A stretch of DNA of 64,000 nucleotides from Rodentibacter genomosp. 2 (GCA_001999425.1 MLHP01000002.1:1-64000), one strand, 5' to 3'. Counted from the stretch's first letter, positions 8,574-18,689 are shown. Made by a program: numbers and translations. The notes: a model not told the origin generated them from the letters alone.

Positions 8574-9965
8574 ATGAAAAAAAGACATTTTATATTAAGT
8601 AGCATTGCATTAGGTTTAGGCGTTTTAGGTACATCTATAAGTACGCAGGCAAACTTGCCAAGTTTTGTTATCCAACAAAATAGCCTTGCCCCGATGCTTG
8701 AAAAAGTACAGCCCGCAGTGGTCACGATTTCAGTAGAAGGCAAAGCCAAAAGTAGCGGTCGTTCTTTCCTGCCTGATGATATTCCTGAAGAATTTAAATT
8801 TTTCTTTGGTGATCAATTTGCCGAACAATTCGGCAATCGTGGAAGTGGCCGCAACTTTCGCGGCTTAGGTTCCGGTGTGGTGATTAATGCCGATAAAGGC
8901 TATGTATTAACCAATAACCATGTGATTAATGATGCCGATAAAATCAACGTGACATTACAAGATGGGCGTGAATTTAAAGCAAAATTAGTCGGGAAAGATG
9001 AACAATCGGATGTTGCGTTAATTCAAATTGAAAAACCTTCAAATTTGACCGCACTTAAATTTGCCGATTCCGACAAATTGCGTGTAGGCGATTTCACTGT
9101 TGCTATCGGTAACCCATTTGGGTTGGGACAAACCGTCACTTCCGGTATTGTTTCCGCCCTCGGGCGTTCAACAGGTTCTGACAGTGGCGCTTATGAGAAC
9201 TATATTCAAACCGATGCGGCAGTAAATCGTGGTAATTCCGGTGGTGCGTTGGTGAATTTAAACGGAGAGTTAATCGGGATCAATACGGCAATTATCTCTC
9301 CAAGCGGCGGCAATGCCGGGATTGCATTTGCTATACCAAGTAACCAAGCCAATAATATCGTTCAACAAATTTTAGAATTTGGTGAGGTACGTCGTGGTTT
9401 ACTCGGTATTAAAGGCGGTGAATTAAATGCTGATTTAGCCAAAGCATTTAATGTAAATGCACAACAAGGTGCGTTTGTCAGCGAAGTATTGCCTAATTCA
9501 GCCGCAGAAAAAGCCGGAATCAAAGCAGGAGATGTTATTACCGCAATGAATGGTCAGAAAATTTCAAGCTTTGCGGAAATGCGCGCCAAAATAGCCACTT
9601 CCGGTGCGGGTAAAGAAATTGAGCTAACCTATTTGCGTGATGGCAAATCACAAAATGTGAAAGTCAAATTACAAGCGGATGATGGTAAAGGTCAAAGCGC
9701 AAGCAGCATTGAATTGCGAGCCTTAGACGGTGCGGAATTAAACAACTATAATGCGAAAGGGATAAAAGGGATTGAAATCAGCAAAGTGCAACCTAACTCC
9801 CTTGCCGCTCAACGTGGTTTAAAAGCCGGAGATATTATTATTGGAGTAAACCGCCAAGCGGTAGAATCAACCCAAGATTTACGTAAAGTTTTAGAAGAAA
9901 AACCTTCCGCGGTGGCACTAAATATCTTGCGTGGAGAAAATAATTTCTATTTATTAGTACAATAG
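8574..9965 (+). CDS. degP: Periplasmic serine protease/chaperone DegP (HtrA family)
   Basis: 463 residues from ATG 8574, which has GGAG 5 bases upstream and opens a proper signal peptide (hydrophobic core SSIALGLGVLGTSI, cleavage after STQA). A longer in-frame start at 8412 would destroy that signal, so I reject it. The trypsin-like triad is visible as His in LTNNHVIND, Asp in SDVALIQI and Ser in NRGNSGGAL. Two PDZ domains follow, each with the carboxylate-binding strand (RGLLGIKG and a second near the C-terminus). The enzyme degrades or refolds damaged periplasmic proteins. The long LA-loop residues (FFFGDQFAEQFGNRG) fit DegP/DegQ. The Q-versus-P label is uncertain. Confidence 0.92.
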   Translation: MKKRHFILSSIALGLGVLGTSISTQANLPSFVIQQNSLAPMLEKVQPAVVTISVEGKAKSSGRSFLPDDIPEEFKFFFGDQFAEQFGNRGSGRNFRGLGSGVVINADKGYVLTNNHVINDADKINVTLQDGREFKAKLVGKDEQSDVALIQIEKPSNLTALKFADSDKLRVGDFTVAIGNPFGLGQTVTSGIVSALGRSTGSDSGAYENYIQTDAAVNRGNSGGALVNLNGELIGINTAIISPSGGNAGIAFAIPSNQANNIVQQILEFGEVRRGLLGIKGGELNADLAKAFNVNAQQGAFVSEVLPNSAAEKAGIKAGDVITAMNGQKISSFAEMRAKIATSGAGKEIELTYLRDGKSQNVKVKLQADDGKGQSASSIELRALDGAELNNYNAKGIKGIEISKVQPNSLAAQRGLKAGDIIIGVNRQAVESTQDLRKVLEEKPSAVALNILRGENNFYLLVQ

Positions 9966-10002
9966 ATTTAAAAGTGCGGTCTATTTGACAGGCATTTTAT
10001 TA

Positions 10003-10037
10003 AAACGGTGTTTTATCAAAGATAAGCACCGTTTTTT
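10003..10037 (+). terminator. Intrinsic terminator after degP
   Basis: AAACGGTG (10003-10010) pairs with CACCGTTT (10027-10034), then a T run. It lies 38 bases past the degP stop and separates it from gyrA. Confidence 0.7.
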
Positions 10038-10111
10038 CATGGGAAAAACTAGGGAAAAATCCTCTCTTATGCTATAATTCTCACAATTTTTTGATCAAAA
10101 AAGGAATACTC

Positions 10112-12754
10112 ATGACGGATTCAATCCAATCCTCAATTACCCCTGTCAATATTGAAGAAGAACTCAAATCCTCCTACCTTGACTATGCGATGTCCGTGAT
10201 TGTCGGACGAGCCTTGCCTGATGTGCGTGATGGTTTAAAACCTGTGCACCGCCGTGTATTATTTTCCATGGATCGCGAAGGCAATACGGCAAATAAAAAA
10301 TATGTCAAATCTGCTCGTGTAGTGGGAGATGTGATCGGTAAATATCACCCTCATGGTGATTCTGCTGTCTATGACACCATCGTCCGTATGGCGCAGCCAT
10401 TCTCTCTTCGTTATATGTTGGTGGATGGGCAAGGTAACTTCGGTTCGATTGATGGTGATGCGCCGGCGGCGATGCGTTATACCGAAGTGCGTATGCAAAA
10501 AATTACCCAAGCGTTGCTCACGGATTTGGATAAAGAAACCGTCAATTTCTCGCCAAACTATGATGGCGAATTAATGATTCCTGATGTATTGCCTACCCGT
10601 ATTCCTGCATTGCTTGCAAACGGTTCATCCGGTATTGCGGTAGGGATGGCAACCAATATTCCGCCACATAACCTCAATGAAGTATTAAACGGTTGCTTGG
10701 CTTATATTGATAACAACGACATCACTATTGATGAATTAATGCAATATATTCCGGGTCCTGACTTCCCCACTGCCGCATTGATCAATGGTCGTAAAGGTAT
10801 TGAAGAAGCCTATCGTACCGGTCGTGGTAAAGTATATGTTCGTGCTCGTGCGACCGTAGAGACTAACGACAAAGGTCGTGAACAAATTATCGTGTCAGAA
10901 TTGCCTTATCAAGTAAACAAGGCAAAATTAGTGGAGAAAATTGCTGAGCTTATTCGCGAGAAAAAAATTGAAGGAATCAGCAATATTACCGACCTTTCAA
11001 ACAAAGAAGGGATTCGCATTGAGATCGACATCAAACGTGATGCCGTAGGTGAAGTGGTATTAAACCACCTTTATTCTCTCACCCAAATGCAAGTAACCTT
11101 CGGGATCAATATGGTTGCTTTGGATCACGGTCAACCTCGTTTATTCAATCTGAAAGAAATTATTGAAGCCTTTGTGTTACACCGCCGTGAAGTGGTCACT
11201 CGTCGCTCAATTTTTGAACTTCGTAAAGCCCGTGAGCGTACCCATATTTTAGAAGGTTTAGCAGTAGCGCGTTCTAATATTGATGAAATGATCGCCATCA
11301 TTCGCAATTCTAAAAACCGAGAGGAAGCCGCTAGCGCCATTAGTTCACGCTCTTGGGCATTGCACACGGATATTATTAATTTACTTGATATCACCGCCCG
11401 TCCGGATGATCTTGAGGAAGGTTTGGGCATTCAAGGCGAACAATATTATTTATCGCCGGCACAGGTCAATGCGATTTTAGAACTTCGCTTACACCGCTTA
11501 ACCGGCATCGCTTTTGAAGAAGTGGTGAAAGAATACCAAGAATTATTGGTGAAAATTGCCGATCTTCTACATATTTTAGGAAGCCCAGAACGTTTAATGG
11601 AAGTGATTCGTGAAGAATTGGAAGAAGTGAAATCACAATTTGGTGATGAACGTTTAACGGAAATTACCACGGCTTCAGGAGATATTGATTTAGAAGATCT
11701 TATCGCTCAAGAAGATGTGGTAGTGACGCTTTCCCATGAAGGTTATGTGAAATATCAACCGCTAACCGACTATGAAGCACAACGCCGTGGCGGGAAAGGA
11801 AAATCAGCGACGAAGATGAAAGAAGAAGATTTCATCGAGAAACTCTTGGTTGCCAATACCCACGACACCATTCTCTGCTTCTCAAGCCGTGGACGTTTGT
11901 ATTGGTTGAAAGTGTATCAACTTCCACAAGCCAGCCGTGGCGCACGTGGTCGTCCAATTGTAAACATTCTACCGTTACAAGAAAATGAGCGTATCACCGC
12001 CATCTTACCGGTTTCCGCTTATGAAGAAGATAAATTCGTGGTGATGGCAACAGCAGGTGGTATTGTGAAGAAAATTGCCCTCACTGAATTTAGCCGTCCA
12101 CGTTCCAGCGGTATCATCGCGTTGAATTTGCGTGATGAAGATGAGCTTATCGGTGTGGATATTACTGACGGTAGCAATGAAATTATGTTGTTCTCCTCTC
12201 AAGGTCGTGTAGTGCGTTTCGCTGAAACCGCCGTACGAGCAATGGGACGTTTAGCCACCGGGGTTCGAGGTATAAAACTCGCCTTAACCAACGATATGTC
12301 TGAAGATGAAAGTGCGGTCGAAATTGAAGAAGTTTCTGATGAAAATGCAGAAGATTCCTTAGATCTCAATATCGACAAAGTGGTTTCCTTGGTTATTCCA
12401 AAAGGCGAAGGTGCAATCTTGACCACAACCCAAAACGGTTACGGTAAACGCACACAATTAAGCGAATATCCAACCAAATCCCGCAACACCAAAGGAGTGA
12501 TTTCCATTAAGGTGAGTGAGCGTAATGGTAAAGTTGTAGCAGCGACCCAAGTGGAAGAAACCGATCAAATTATGCTAATCACCGATGCCGGTACGTTGGT
12601 TCGCACTCGTGTGAGTGAAGTCAGTATTGTAGGTCGCAACACGCAAGGGGTACGCTTAATCCGCACCGCAGAAGATGAAAACGTTGTCAGCCTTGAGCGT
12701 GTATGTGATGTAGATGAAGAAGAAATGTCAGAAGATGTAGGTTCTGAAGAATAA
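10112..12754 (+). CDS. gyrA: DNA gyrase subunit A
   Basis: 880 residues from ATG 10112 (AAGGA at 10101-10105). GyrA breaks and rejoins DNA in the A2B2 gyrase that introduces negative supercoils. The catalytic tyrosine is Y123 in [10 protein letters not shown]. The quinolone-determining region reads [19 protein letters not shown] with Ser84 and Asp88, the susceptible-type residues at those two positions. The C-terminal pinwheel domain carries the GyrA box [11 protein letters not shown], needed to wrap DNA. An acidic tail ([16 protein letters not shown]) ends the protein. It is monocistronic, bounded by hairpins on both sides. Confidence 0.98.
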   Translation: MTDSIQSSITPVNIEEELKSSYLDYAMSVIVGRALPDVRDGLKPVHRRVLFSMDREGNTANKKYVKSARVVGDVIGKYHPHGDSAVYDTIVRMAQPFSLRYMLVDGQGNFGSIDGDAPAAMRYTEVRMQKITQALLTDLDKETVNFSPNYDGELMIPDVLPTRIPALLANGSSGIAVGMATNIPPHNLNEVLNGCLAYIDNNDITIDELMQYIPGPDFPTAALINGRKGIEEAYRTGRGKVYVRARATVETNDKGREQIIVSELPYQVNKAKLVEKIAELIREKKIEGISNITDLSNKEGIRIEIDIKRDAVGEVVLNHLYSLTQMQVTFGINMVALDHGQPRLFNLKEIIEAFVLHRREVVTRRSIFELRKARERTHILEGLAVARSNIDEMIAIIRNSKNREEAASAISSRSWALHTDIINLLDITARPDDLEEGLGIQGEQYYLSPAQVNAILELRLHRLTGIAFEEVVKEYQELLVKIADLLHILGSPERLMEVIREELEEVKSQFGDERLTEITTASGDIDLEDLIAQEDVVVTLSHEGYVKYQPLTDYEAQRRGGKGKSATKMKEEDFIEKLLVANTHDTILCFSSRGRLYWLKVYQLPQASRGARGRPIVNILPLQENERITAILPVSAYEEDKFVVMATAGGIVKKIALTEFSRPRSSGIIALNLRDEDELIGVDITDGSNEIMLFSSQGRVVRFAETAVRAMGRLATGVRGIKLALTNDMSEDESAVEIEEVSDENAEDSLDLNIDKVVSLVIPKGEGAILTTTQNGYGKRTQLSEYPTKSRNTKGVISIKVSERNGKVVAATQVEETDQIMLITDAGTLVRTRVSEVSIVGRNTQGVRLIRTAEDENVVSLERVCDVDEEEMSEDVGSEE

Positions 12755-12764
12755 TTTCTAATAT

Positions 12765-12798
12765 AAAAAGTGCGGTTAAAATTAACCGCACTTTTTTT
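12765..12798. terminator. Uptake-signal inverted pair, shared terminator of gyrA and the small lipoprotein
   Basis: AAAAAGTGCGGTTAA and its inverted copy TTAACCGCACTTTTT flank a 1-4 base loop, with A and T runs on both sides. It can stop transcription from gyrA and from the convergent lipoprotein gene that ends at 12811. Confidence 0.8.
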
Positions 12799-12810
12799 AA
12801 ATTGTTTGCC

Positions 12811-12954
12811 TTAACGATTCACACCCCAATGACGGGTGTCTTTATCAAATTTCATCCCGGAATGAGATCCTTCCGAACCATTAAAATACACGTCTTTATT
12901 GGCACAAGCAGAAATAAGCAATGCTCCCACAACAACGAATAATAATTTCTTCAT
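12811..12954 (-). CDS. Tiny lipoprotein, 47 residues
   Basis: The ATG at 12954 opens a lipoprotein signal (KKLLFVVVGALLISAC) with lipobox ISAC; the mature form would be only about 31 residues (CANKDVYFNGSEGSHSGM and on), hydrophilic, ending HWGVNR. Shine-Dalgarno AAAGG lies 8 bases upstream. It would be lipidated and sorted to the envelope. It resembles the small YgdI/YgdR-type entry lipoproteins only in layout, and I do not recognise the family. It converges on gyrA. Confidence 0.7.
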   Translation of the reverse strand: MKKLLFVVVGALLISACANKDVYFNGSEGSHSGMKFDKDTRHWGVNR

Positions 12955-13109
12955 GACATCTACCTTTGTTTACTATGATTAAATCGGCTTGAATTATAGC
13001 ATAACCCAACGACTTTCAAGCAATATAATGATTTGGCGTATTTTTATTTACATCAAAAACGAAAGCCCCTTGATAAAATCCATTATCCCTTCTACAATGC
13101 TCGCCCTTA

Positions 13110-13145
13110 TGTAGTTCGCAAACCTCCTACACAAAAAAACTAGGT
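13110..13145 (+). promoter_or_regulatory. preQ1-I riboswitch controlling queC translation
   Basis: The stretch fits the preQ1 class I aptamer. P1 is TGTAG (13110-13114) with CTACA (13127-13131), enclosing loop TTCGCAAACCTC; an A-rich tail (CAAAAAAACT) then leads to AGG (13142-13144), able to pair with CCT (13123-13125) as the H-type pseudoknot. The AGG is also the likely Shine-Dalgarno for queC (ATG 13154), so binding of preQ1 would hide it and reduce translation. The downstream genes make preQ1 precursors, which fits feedback control. Consensus knowledge and base pairing are clear; ligand binding is inferred. Confidence 0.85.
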
Positions 13146-13153
13146 ACAACATC

Positions 13154-13837
13154 ATGAATATTTCAAACCCAAACCGCAATCGAAAAGCGATTGTGATCTT
13201 TTCAGGCGGACAAGATTCCACCACCTGTTTATTCCAAGCCATCACCGATTACGGCAAAGAAAATGTCGAAGTGATCACCTTTCAATACGGTCAGCGTCAC
13301 GCTATTGAACTAGAAAAAGCACAGTGGATCGCCCAAGATCTTGGCATAAAACAAACTTTAATCGATACCTCCGTCATAAAAGCCATTACCCACAATGCAT
13401 TAATGGATGAACAGGCGAAAATCGAACAAAAAAATAACGAAATCCCCAATACCTTTGTCGATGGTCGAAACGCACTATTTTTACTTTATGCAGCGATTTA
13501 TGCGAAGGGGCAAGGTATTCAAGACATCATCACTGGTGTATGCGAAACGGACTTTAGCGGCTATCCGGACTGCCGTGATGTTTTCATCAAGTCTATGAAT
13601 GTCACCCTCAACCTCGCCATGGATTATCCCTTCACGATTAAAACGCCCTTAATGTATCTAACCAAAGCCCAAACCTGGCAGCTCGCCGATGAATTAGGCG
13701 TATTGGATTATGTACGCCACCACACCCACACTTGCTATGAAGGCGTAGAAGGCGGCTGCGGGCAATGCCCAAGTTGCCAATTACGCAATCAAGGCTTATG
13801 GGAATATCTCGCACAAAAGGGGGAACGCAATGTTTAA
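13154..13837 (+). CDS. queC: 7-cyano-7-deazaguanine (preQ0) synthase QueC
   Basis: 227 residues. QueC converts 7-carboxy-7-deazaguanine, ammonia and ATP to preQ0 on the queuosine tRNA-modification pathway. The PP-loop ATP-binding motif is [11 protein letters not shown] near residue 18. A C-terminal zinc site is visible in [16 protein letters not shown]. It is the first gene of queC-queD-queE; its stop overlaps the queD start by 8 bases. Expression is probably set by the preQ1 riboswitch immediately upstream. Confidence 0.96.
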   Translation: MNISNPNRNRKAIVIFSGGQDSTTCLFQAITDYGKENVEVITFQYGQRHAIELEKAQWIAQDLGIKQTLIDTSVIKAITHNALMDEQAKIEQKNNEIPNTFVDGRNALFLLYAAIYAKGQGIQDIITGVCETDFSGYPDCRDVFIKSMNVTLNLAMDYPFTIKTPLMYLTKAQTWQLADELGVLDYVRHHTHTCYEGVEGGCGQCPSCQLRNQGLWEYLAQKGERNV

Positions 13838-14255
13838 AATTTCCAAAGAATTTAGTTTTGATATGGCGCATTTGTTGGATGGTCATGATGGAAAATGTCA
13901 AAACCTGCACGGCCACACTTATAAACTACAGGTAGAAATTATGGGCGATTTGTCCCCACTTGGTGCAAAAAAATCCATGGTGATTGATTTTTCCGATCTC
14001 AAAACCATTGTGAAAAAAGCCATTTTAGAGCCAATGGATCACGCCTTTATTTATGATGAAACCAACGAGCGTGAAAGTAAAATCGCCAAACTATTACAAT
14101 CACTTGATTCCAAAACCTTTGGCGTACCTTTCCGTACCACAGCCGAAGAACTCGCACGTTTTATTTTCAATCGCTTGAAATACGATGAAAAACTGGCTGT
14201 TTCTACGATTCGTTTATGGGAAACACCAACTTCTTTTTGTGAATACTCGGAGTAA
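13830..14255 (+). CDS. queD: 6-carboxy-5,6,7,8-tetrahydropterin synthase QueD
   Basis: 141 residues of the 6-pyruvoyl-tetrahydropterin synthase fold. It converts 7,8-dihydroneopterin triphosphate to CPH4, the substrate of QueE. Zinc-binding histidines appear in [14 protein letters not shown] and LHGHTYK, and the catalytic cysteine is in GKCQNLHGH. Start overlaps queC by 8 bases, which suggests translational coupling. The stop is 6 bases before the queE start. Confidence 0.95.
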   Translation: MFKISKEFSFDMAHLLDGHDGKCQNLHGHTYKLQVEIMGDLSPLGAKKSMVIDFSDLKTIVKKAILEPMDHAFIYDETNERESKIAKLLQSLDSKTFGVPFRTTAEELARFIFNRLKYDEKLAVSTIRLWETPTSFCEYSE

Positions 14256-14261
14256 AGTGCG

Positions 14262-14891
14262 GTGAAAAATCAAAGGGTTTTAGAACCGCATTTTAATATC
14301 GTGGAAATTTTTAAAAGCCTGCAAGGGGAAGGCTTCAATACGGGTATGCCGAGTATTTTCGTGCGTTTTGGTAAGTGTAATCTCACCTGCCCTTGGTGCG
14401 ATACCGCCTACAATCAATTTGAACGTCAATCCGCTTCGCAAATTCTGGCAAAAGTGCGGTCATTTTCCGCAAAGAATATTATCATCACCGGTGGCGAACC
14501 CACCATTGTGCCGCATATTGAATACTTACTCAAACAATTCAAACAGGCAGGCTATTTTCTTGCCATTGAAACGAACGGATTAAAACCCACTCCGCCGCAA
14601 ATTGATTACATTGCAACCAGTCCAAAACGACTTTATGCACACAAATACGAAAAACAATGTATTGCCTTTGCCAATGAAGTACGTATTGTGGTGGATAAAA
14701 ATATCCTGCCCTTTTGTGAATTGATCGAACAAAAAATTCAGGCTGAACATTACTATCTTTCCCCTTGTGAAAGAGAAGGGAAAATGAATTTACTGGAAAC
14801 CATCACCCAGTTAGGCAAACTCAACCAGCGTACCAACAAGCCTAAATGGCAACTGAGTTTACAAACCCATAAATTAGTGGGGATTGAATAA
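14262..14891 (+). CDS. queE: 7-carboxy-7-deazaguanine synthase QueE (radical SAM)
   Basis: 209 residues. The radical-SAM cluster motif CNLTCPWCDTAYN (CxxxCxxC) near residue 41 and the glycine motif ITGGEPT identify QueE, which contracts CPH4 to CDG. The start is GTG at 14262, with GGAG (14249-14252) 9 bases upstream and no better in-frame ATG. This GTG is the end of an uptake signal (AAGTGCGGTG), and the queD stop lies within the Shine-Dalgarno spacer. Confidence 0.93.
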   Translation: MKNQRVLEPHFNIVEIFKSLQGEGFNTGMPSIFVRFGKCNLTCPWCDTAYNQFERQSASQILAKVRSFSAKNIIITGGEPTIVPHIEYLLKQFKQAGYFLAIETNGLKPTPPQIDYIATSPKRLYAHKYEKQCIAFANEVRIVVDKNILPFCELIEQKIQAEHYYLSPCEREGKMNLLETITQLGKLNQRTNKPKWQLSLQTHKLVGIE

Positions 14892-14897
14892 AACAGC

Positions 14898-14956
14898 AAA
14901 TGGCTAACAAAGTGAGAGCAATATGCCCAATTAATGTTTTGGGCTAGCCATTTTTT
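14898..14956 (+). terminator. Two-part hairpin terminator after queE
   Basis: AAATGGCTA (14898-14906) pairs with TAGCCATTT (14945-14953), with a second stem GCCCAA/TTGGGC nested directly inside its 3' side. A run of T follows. It closes the que operon. Confidence 0.7.
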
Positions 14957-15003
14957 GTTAAATTTCGTACTATACGCCATCTTTTTCTCATTTCTCTTTG
15001 ACG

Positions 15004-15759
15004 ATGAATAATCTTGAACTTGAACAACTTCTTAACCAAACCCTCAATTCAAACCAAATTTCCGACTATGCGCCAAACGGGTTACAGGTCGAGGGTAAAG
15101 TCAACATCAAAAAAATCATTACCGGCGTAACGGCAAGCCAAGCATTAATCGATTATGCGGTCAGCCAACAAGCAGACGCCCTACTCGTCCATCATGGCTA
15201 TTTTTGGAAAAGTGAAACACCTTGCATTCGGGGAATGAAAGGCAAACGGATTAAAACCCTGTTAATCAATGACATTAATTTATATGGCTATCACCTGCCT
15301 TTAGATGTGCATCCCGAATTAGGTAACAATGCACAACTTGCCAAACTTTTAGGTATTGAAAATCTACGCCCACTTGAAAATAACCCACCAAGTATTCCTG
15401 TTTGGGGCGAATTAAATCAGCCTGTAACGGCGGAGGAATTTGCTTTACGCATTGAACAAGTCCTTCACCGTAAACCATTAATTTGCACGGAAAACGGACC
15501 GCACTTTATCCGTAAAATAGGGATTTGCACCGGAGGGGGGCAAGGCTATATCGACTTAGCCGCCGCACAAGGTTGTGATGCCTTTATTACAGGCGAAGTG
15601 TCAGAACAAACCATTCATTCCGCCCGTGAACAAGGGATACATTTTTTTGCCGCCGGTCATCACGCCACCGAACGTTACGGCGTTAAAGCCTTGGGGGAAT
15701 GGCTGGCGAAAGAATATGGCTTTGATGTAGAATTTAAGGATATTGATAATCCGGCGTAA
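15004..15759 (+). CDS. Nif3-like dinuclear metal-binding protein (YbgI family)
   Basis: 251 residues from ATG 15004. Family members form hexameric toroids with a two-metal site; the role is unsettled (a GTP cyclohydrolase or structural role has been proposed). Metal ligands are visible in LLVHHGYFW, HLPLDVHPELGN and, at the C-terminus, AAGHHATERYG. A TTG at 14998 is also in frame but neither start has a clear Shine-Dalgarno; I prefer the ATG. It stands alone between the que operon and fabI. Confidence 0.88.
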   Translation: MNNLELEQLLNQTLNSNQISDYAPNGLQVEGKVNIKKIITGVTASQALIDYAVSQQADALLVHHGYFWKSETPCIRGMKGKRIKTLLINDINLYGYHLPLDVHPELGNNAQLAKLLGIENLRPLENNPPSIPVWGELNQPVTAEEFALRIEQVLHRKPLICTENGPHFIRKIGICTGGGQGYIDLAAAQGCDAFITGEVSEQTIHSAREQGIHFFAAGHHATERYGVKALGEWLAKEYGFDVEFKDIDNPA

Positions 15760-15852
15760 TATACTGGTTCAACCAAAAAGCCGTTTCATTGCTCAAAATA
15801 GGCAAAACAGGTATAATCCACACAATTTTTCATTCAACCAATAGGAAAAAAT

Positions 15853-16641
15853 ATGGGTTTCTTAACAGGTAAACGAATTTTAGTCACCGGTCTTGCAAGC
15901 AATCGTTCTATTGCTTACGGGATTGCAAAATCAATGAAAGAACAGGGCGCAGAGCTTGCGTTCACTTATTTAAACGAAAAATTACAACCGCGTGTAGAAG
16001 AATTTGCTAAAGAATTTGGTTCTAACATCGTGCTTCCTTTAGATGTGGCGACCGATGAAAGTATTCAAAACTGCTTTGCAGAATTAAGCAAACATTGGGA
16101 TAAATTTGACGGTTTCGTACACGCTATTGCCTTTGCGCCGGGTGATCAATTAGACGGTGATTATGTCAATGCCGCAACCCGTGAAGGCTACCGTATTGCT
16201 CACGATATCAGCGCATATAGCTTTGTGGCAATGGCACAAGCCGCGCGCCCTTATTTAAATCCAAACGCAGCATTATTAAGCCTTTCTTATTTAGGGGCAG
16301 AACGTGCTATTCCTAACTACAATGTCATGTGTTTAGCAAAAGCGTCATTAGAAGCAGCAACTCGCGTAATGGCTGCGGATTTAGGTAAAGACGGTATCCG
16401 TGTTAATGCGATTTCTGCCGGCCCTATTCGTACATTAGCTGCATCAGGCATTAAAAACTTCAAGAAAATGCTTTCTGCCTTTGAGAAAACGGCCGCATTA
16501 CGCCGCACAGTGACAATCGAAGATGTGGGTAACTCCGCTGCGTTTTTATGTTCCGATCTTGCTTCCGGTATTACAGGCGAAATCGTTCATGTTGATGCCG
16601 GTTTTAGTATCACCGCAATGGGCGAATTAGGTGAAGAATAA
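15853..16641 (+). CDS. fabI: Enoyl-[acyl-carrier-protein] reductase (NADH) FabI
   Basis: 262 residues of the short-chain dehydrogenase fold. It catalyses the last reduction in each fatty-acid elongation cycle and is the target of triclosan and isoniazid-like drugs. The FabI version of the Rossmann motif ([13 protein letters not shown]) is at 13-25. The active-site Tyr and Lys are in [10 protein letters not shown]; the cysteine in CLAKAS replaces the glycine usual in E. coli FabI. Shine-Dalgarno AGGAA precedes the ATG. A terminator hairpin follows. Confidence 0.96.
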   Translation: MGFLTGKRILVTGLASNRSIAYGIAKSMKEQGAELAFTYLNEKLQPRVEEFAKEFGSNIVLPLDVATDESIQNCFAELSKHWDKFDGFVHAIAFAPGDQLDGDYVNAATREGYRIAHDISAYSFVAMAQAARPYLNPNAALLSLSYLGAERAIPNYNVMCLAKASLEAATRVMAADLGKDGIRVNAISAGPIRTLAASGIKNFKKMLSAFEKTAALRRTVTIEDVGNSAAFLCSDLASGITGEIVHVDAGFSITAMGELGEE

Positions 16642-16660
16642 TTTTCATCTCATTTATTTT

Positions 16661-16690
16661 GGGCAGACTTTTCGGTCTGCCTTTTCTCTT
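16661..16690 (+). terminator. Intrinsic terminator after fabI
   Basis: GGCAGAC (16662-16668) and GTCTGCC (16675-16681) form a GC-rich stem with a 6-base loop, followed by TTTTCTCTTTTTT. Confidence 0.85.
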
Positions 16691-16705
16691 TTTTAAAATA
16701 TAACT

Positions 16706-18685
16706 ATGTTCCAAGACAATCCACTACTCGCACAACTCAAACAACAAATTCACGAAAGCAAAGAACGTGTAGAAGGTGTGGTAAAAAGCACCGATAAAGC
16801 CTATGGTTTTTTAGAATGTGATAAAAAAACCTATTTTATTGCGCCACCTGCAATGAAAAAAGTGATGCACGGCGATAAAATCACCGCCACCATTGAAAAA
16901 CAAGGCGATAAAGAACAAGCAGAGCCGGAATCCTTAATTGAACCGATGTTGACCCGTTTTATTGCCAAAGTGCGGTTCAATAAAGACAAGAAATTACAAG
17001 TGTTGGTCGATCACCCAACCATTAATCAGCCTATTGGTGCGCAACAAGCCAAGTCTGTAAAAGAAGAATTGCAAGAAGGCGATTGGGTTGTTGCTAACCT
17101 GAAAACCCACCCATTGCGTGATGATCGCTTTTTCTATGCCACAATTAACCAATTTATTTGCCGTGCAGATGATGAATTTGCCCCTTGGTGGGTCACCCTC
17201 GCCCGTCACGAACAATCCCGTTATCCGGTACAAGGTGCCGAGCATTATGAAATGCTTGATCAACAAACGCGTGAAGATTTGACCGCACTTCATTTTGTGA
17301 CCATTGACAGTGAAAGCACACAAGATATGGATGATGCGCTCTATATTGAGCCTGTTGAGCAAAATGGTGAGCAAATCGGTTGGAAACTAGTGGTCGCCAT
17401 TGCCGACCCTACAGCTTATATCGCCCTTGATTCACAAATCGAAAAAGATGCGAAGCAACGTTGTTTCACCAATTATCTCCCCGGTTTTAATATCCCAATG
17501 TTGCCACGGGAACTTTCCGATGAACTCTGCTCTTTAATGGCAAATGAAACCCGTCCTGCCCTTGTTTGCTATATTGAAACGGATTTACAAGGCAATATCA
17601 CGGCAAAACCGTATTTTGTTTCCGCTTATATACAATCAAAAGCCAAACTTGCCTATAACAAAGTTTCTGATTATTTAGAACAAGTACCCAATGCATGGCA
17701 ACCGGACACCACTGAAATTACCGAGCAAATTCATCGCCTACACCAATTTACATTAGCACGGATCAACTGGCGTAAAACCCATTCTCTATTGTTCAAAGAA
17801 AAACCGGATTATTCTTTTGTATTGGCTGAAAATGGTAAAGTACAAGAGATCAAAGCAGAACACCGCCGCATTGCGAATCAAATTGTAGAAGAATCGATGA
17901 TTATTGCGAATATTTGTGCGGCACAATTCTTAAATGAGCAAGCTAAAACAGGGATTTTCAATACCCATAGCGGTTTTGATAAAAAATTCTTGGAAAACGC
18001 TCACCAATTCTTAATGGCAAATTTAGCCAATGAAGAAAACCAAGCTGAATTGAATGCGTGTTATTCGGTAGAAAATTTATCCACCCTAAGCGGTTATTAC
18101 CAAATGCGTCACGATATTGAGCCCATTGAAGGGGACTATTTAGAGTTACGCTTACGCCGCTATTTAACCTTCGCTGAATTTAAAGCAGAACTCGCCCCAC
18201 ACTTTGGTTTAGGCTTGGAAGGTTACGCCACTTGGACATCACCGATTCGTAAATACTCCGATATGGTGAACCACCGCTTAATCAAAGCCGTGCTCACTCA
18301 ACAGCCTTATGAAAAACCACAAGATGAGGTATTGGCACGTCTACAAGAAGCCCGCCGCCAAAACCGCCTCGTAGAGCGTGATATTGCCGATTGGTTATAT
18401 TGTCGCTATCTTGTCGATAAAGTAGCTGAAAATGCAGAATTTGATGCTGAAGTGCAAGACGTTATGCGGGGAGGATTACGGGTTCAATTATTAGAAAATG
18501 GTGCGTCAATGTTTGTACCGGCTTCAACGTTGCATAACAACAAAGAAGAAATGTTAGTCAATTCTGACGAGATTGCGCTTTATATTAAAGGCGAACGTGC
18601 ATATAAAATCGGTGATATTGTGCGTGTCAAGCTCACAGAAGTAAAAGAAGTCACGCGGAGTATTGTGGGTTCGGTACTAATCTAG
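16706..18685 (+). CDS. rnb: Exoribonuclease II
   Basis: 659 residues, the normal length for RNase II, a processive 3'-5' exoribonuclease of mRNA decay. Order: two cold-shock domains (about 20-175), the RNB catalytic domain opening with FVTIDSESTQDMDDAL, whose aspartates bind the metal ions, and a C-terminal S1 domain (about 560-645). The motif WTSPIRKYSDMVNHRL lies in the catalytic channel. It begins 15 bases after the fabI terminator and ends at a strong hairpin. Confidence 0.96.
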   Translation: MFQDNPLLAQLKQQIHESKERVEGVVKSTDKAYGFLECDKKTYFIAPPAMKKVMHGDKITATIEKQGDKEQAEPESLIEPMLTRFIAKVRFNKDKKLQVLVDHPTINQPIGAQQAKSVKEELQEGDWVVANLKTHPLRDDRFFYATINQFICRADDEFAPWWVTLARHEQSRYPVQGAEHYEMLDQQTREDLTALHFVTIDSESTQDMDDALYIEPVEQNGEQIGWKLVVAIADPTAYIALDSQIEKDAKQRCFTNYLPGFNIPMLPRELSDELCSLMANETRPALVCYIETDLQGNITAKPYFVSAYIQSKAKLAYNKVSDYLEQVPNAWQPDTTEITEQIHRLHQFTLARINWRKTHSLLFKEKPDYSFVLAENGKVQEIKAEHRRIANQIVEESMIIANICAAQFLNEQAKTGIFNTHSGFDKKFLENAHQFLMANLANEENQAELNACYSVENLSTLSGYYQMRHDIEPIEGDYLELRLRRYLTFAEFKAELAPHFGLGLEGYATWTSPIRKYSDMVNHRLIKAVLTQQPYEKPQDEVLARLQEARRQNRLVERDIADWLYCRYLVDKVAENAEFDAEVQDVMRGGLRVQLLENGASMFVPASTLHNNKEEMLVNSDEIALYIKGERAYKIGDIVRVKLTEVKEVTRSIVGSVLI

Positions 18686-18689
18686 CATA

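Noticed and set aside
13638..13916. Minus-strand frame across queC/queD
   Set aside because: Shadow of two well-supported overlapping genes on the plus strand.
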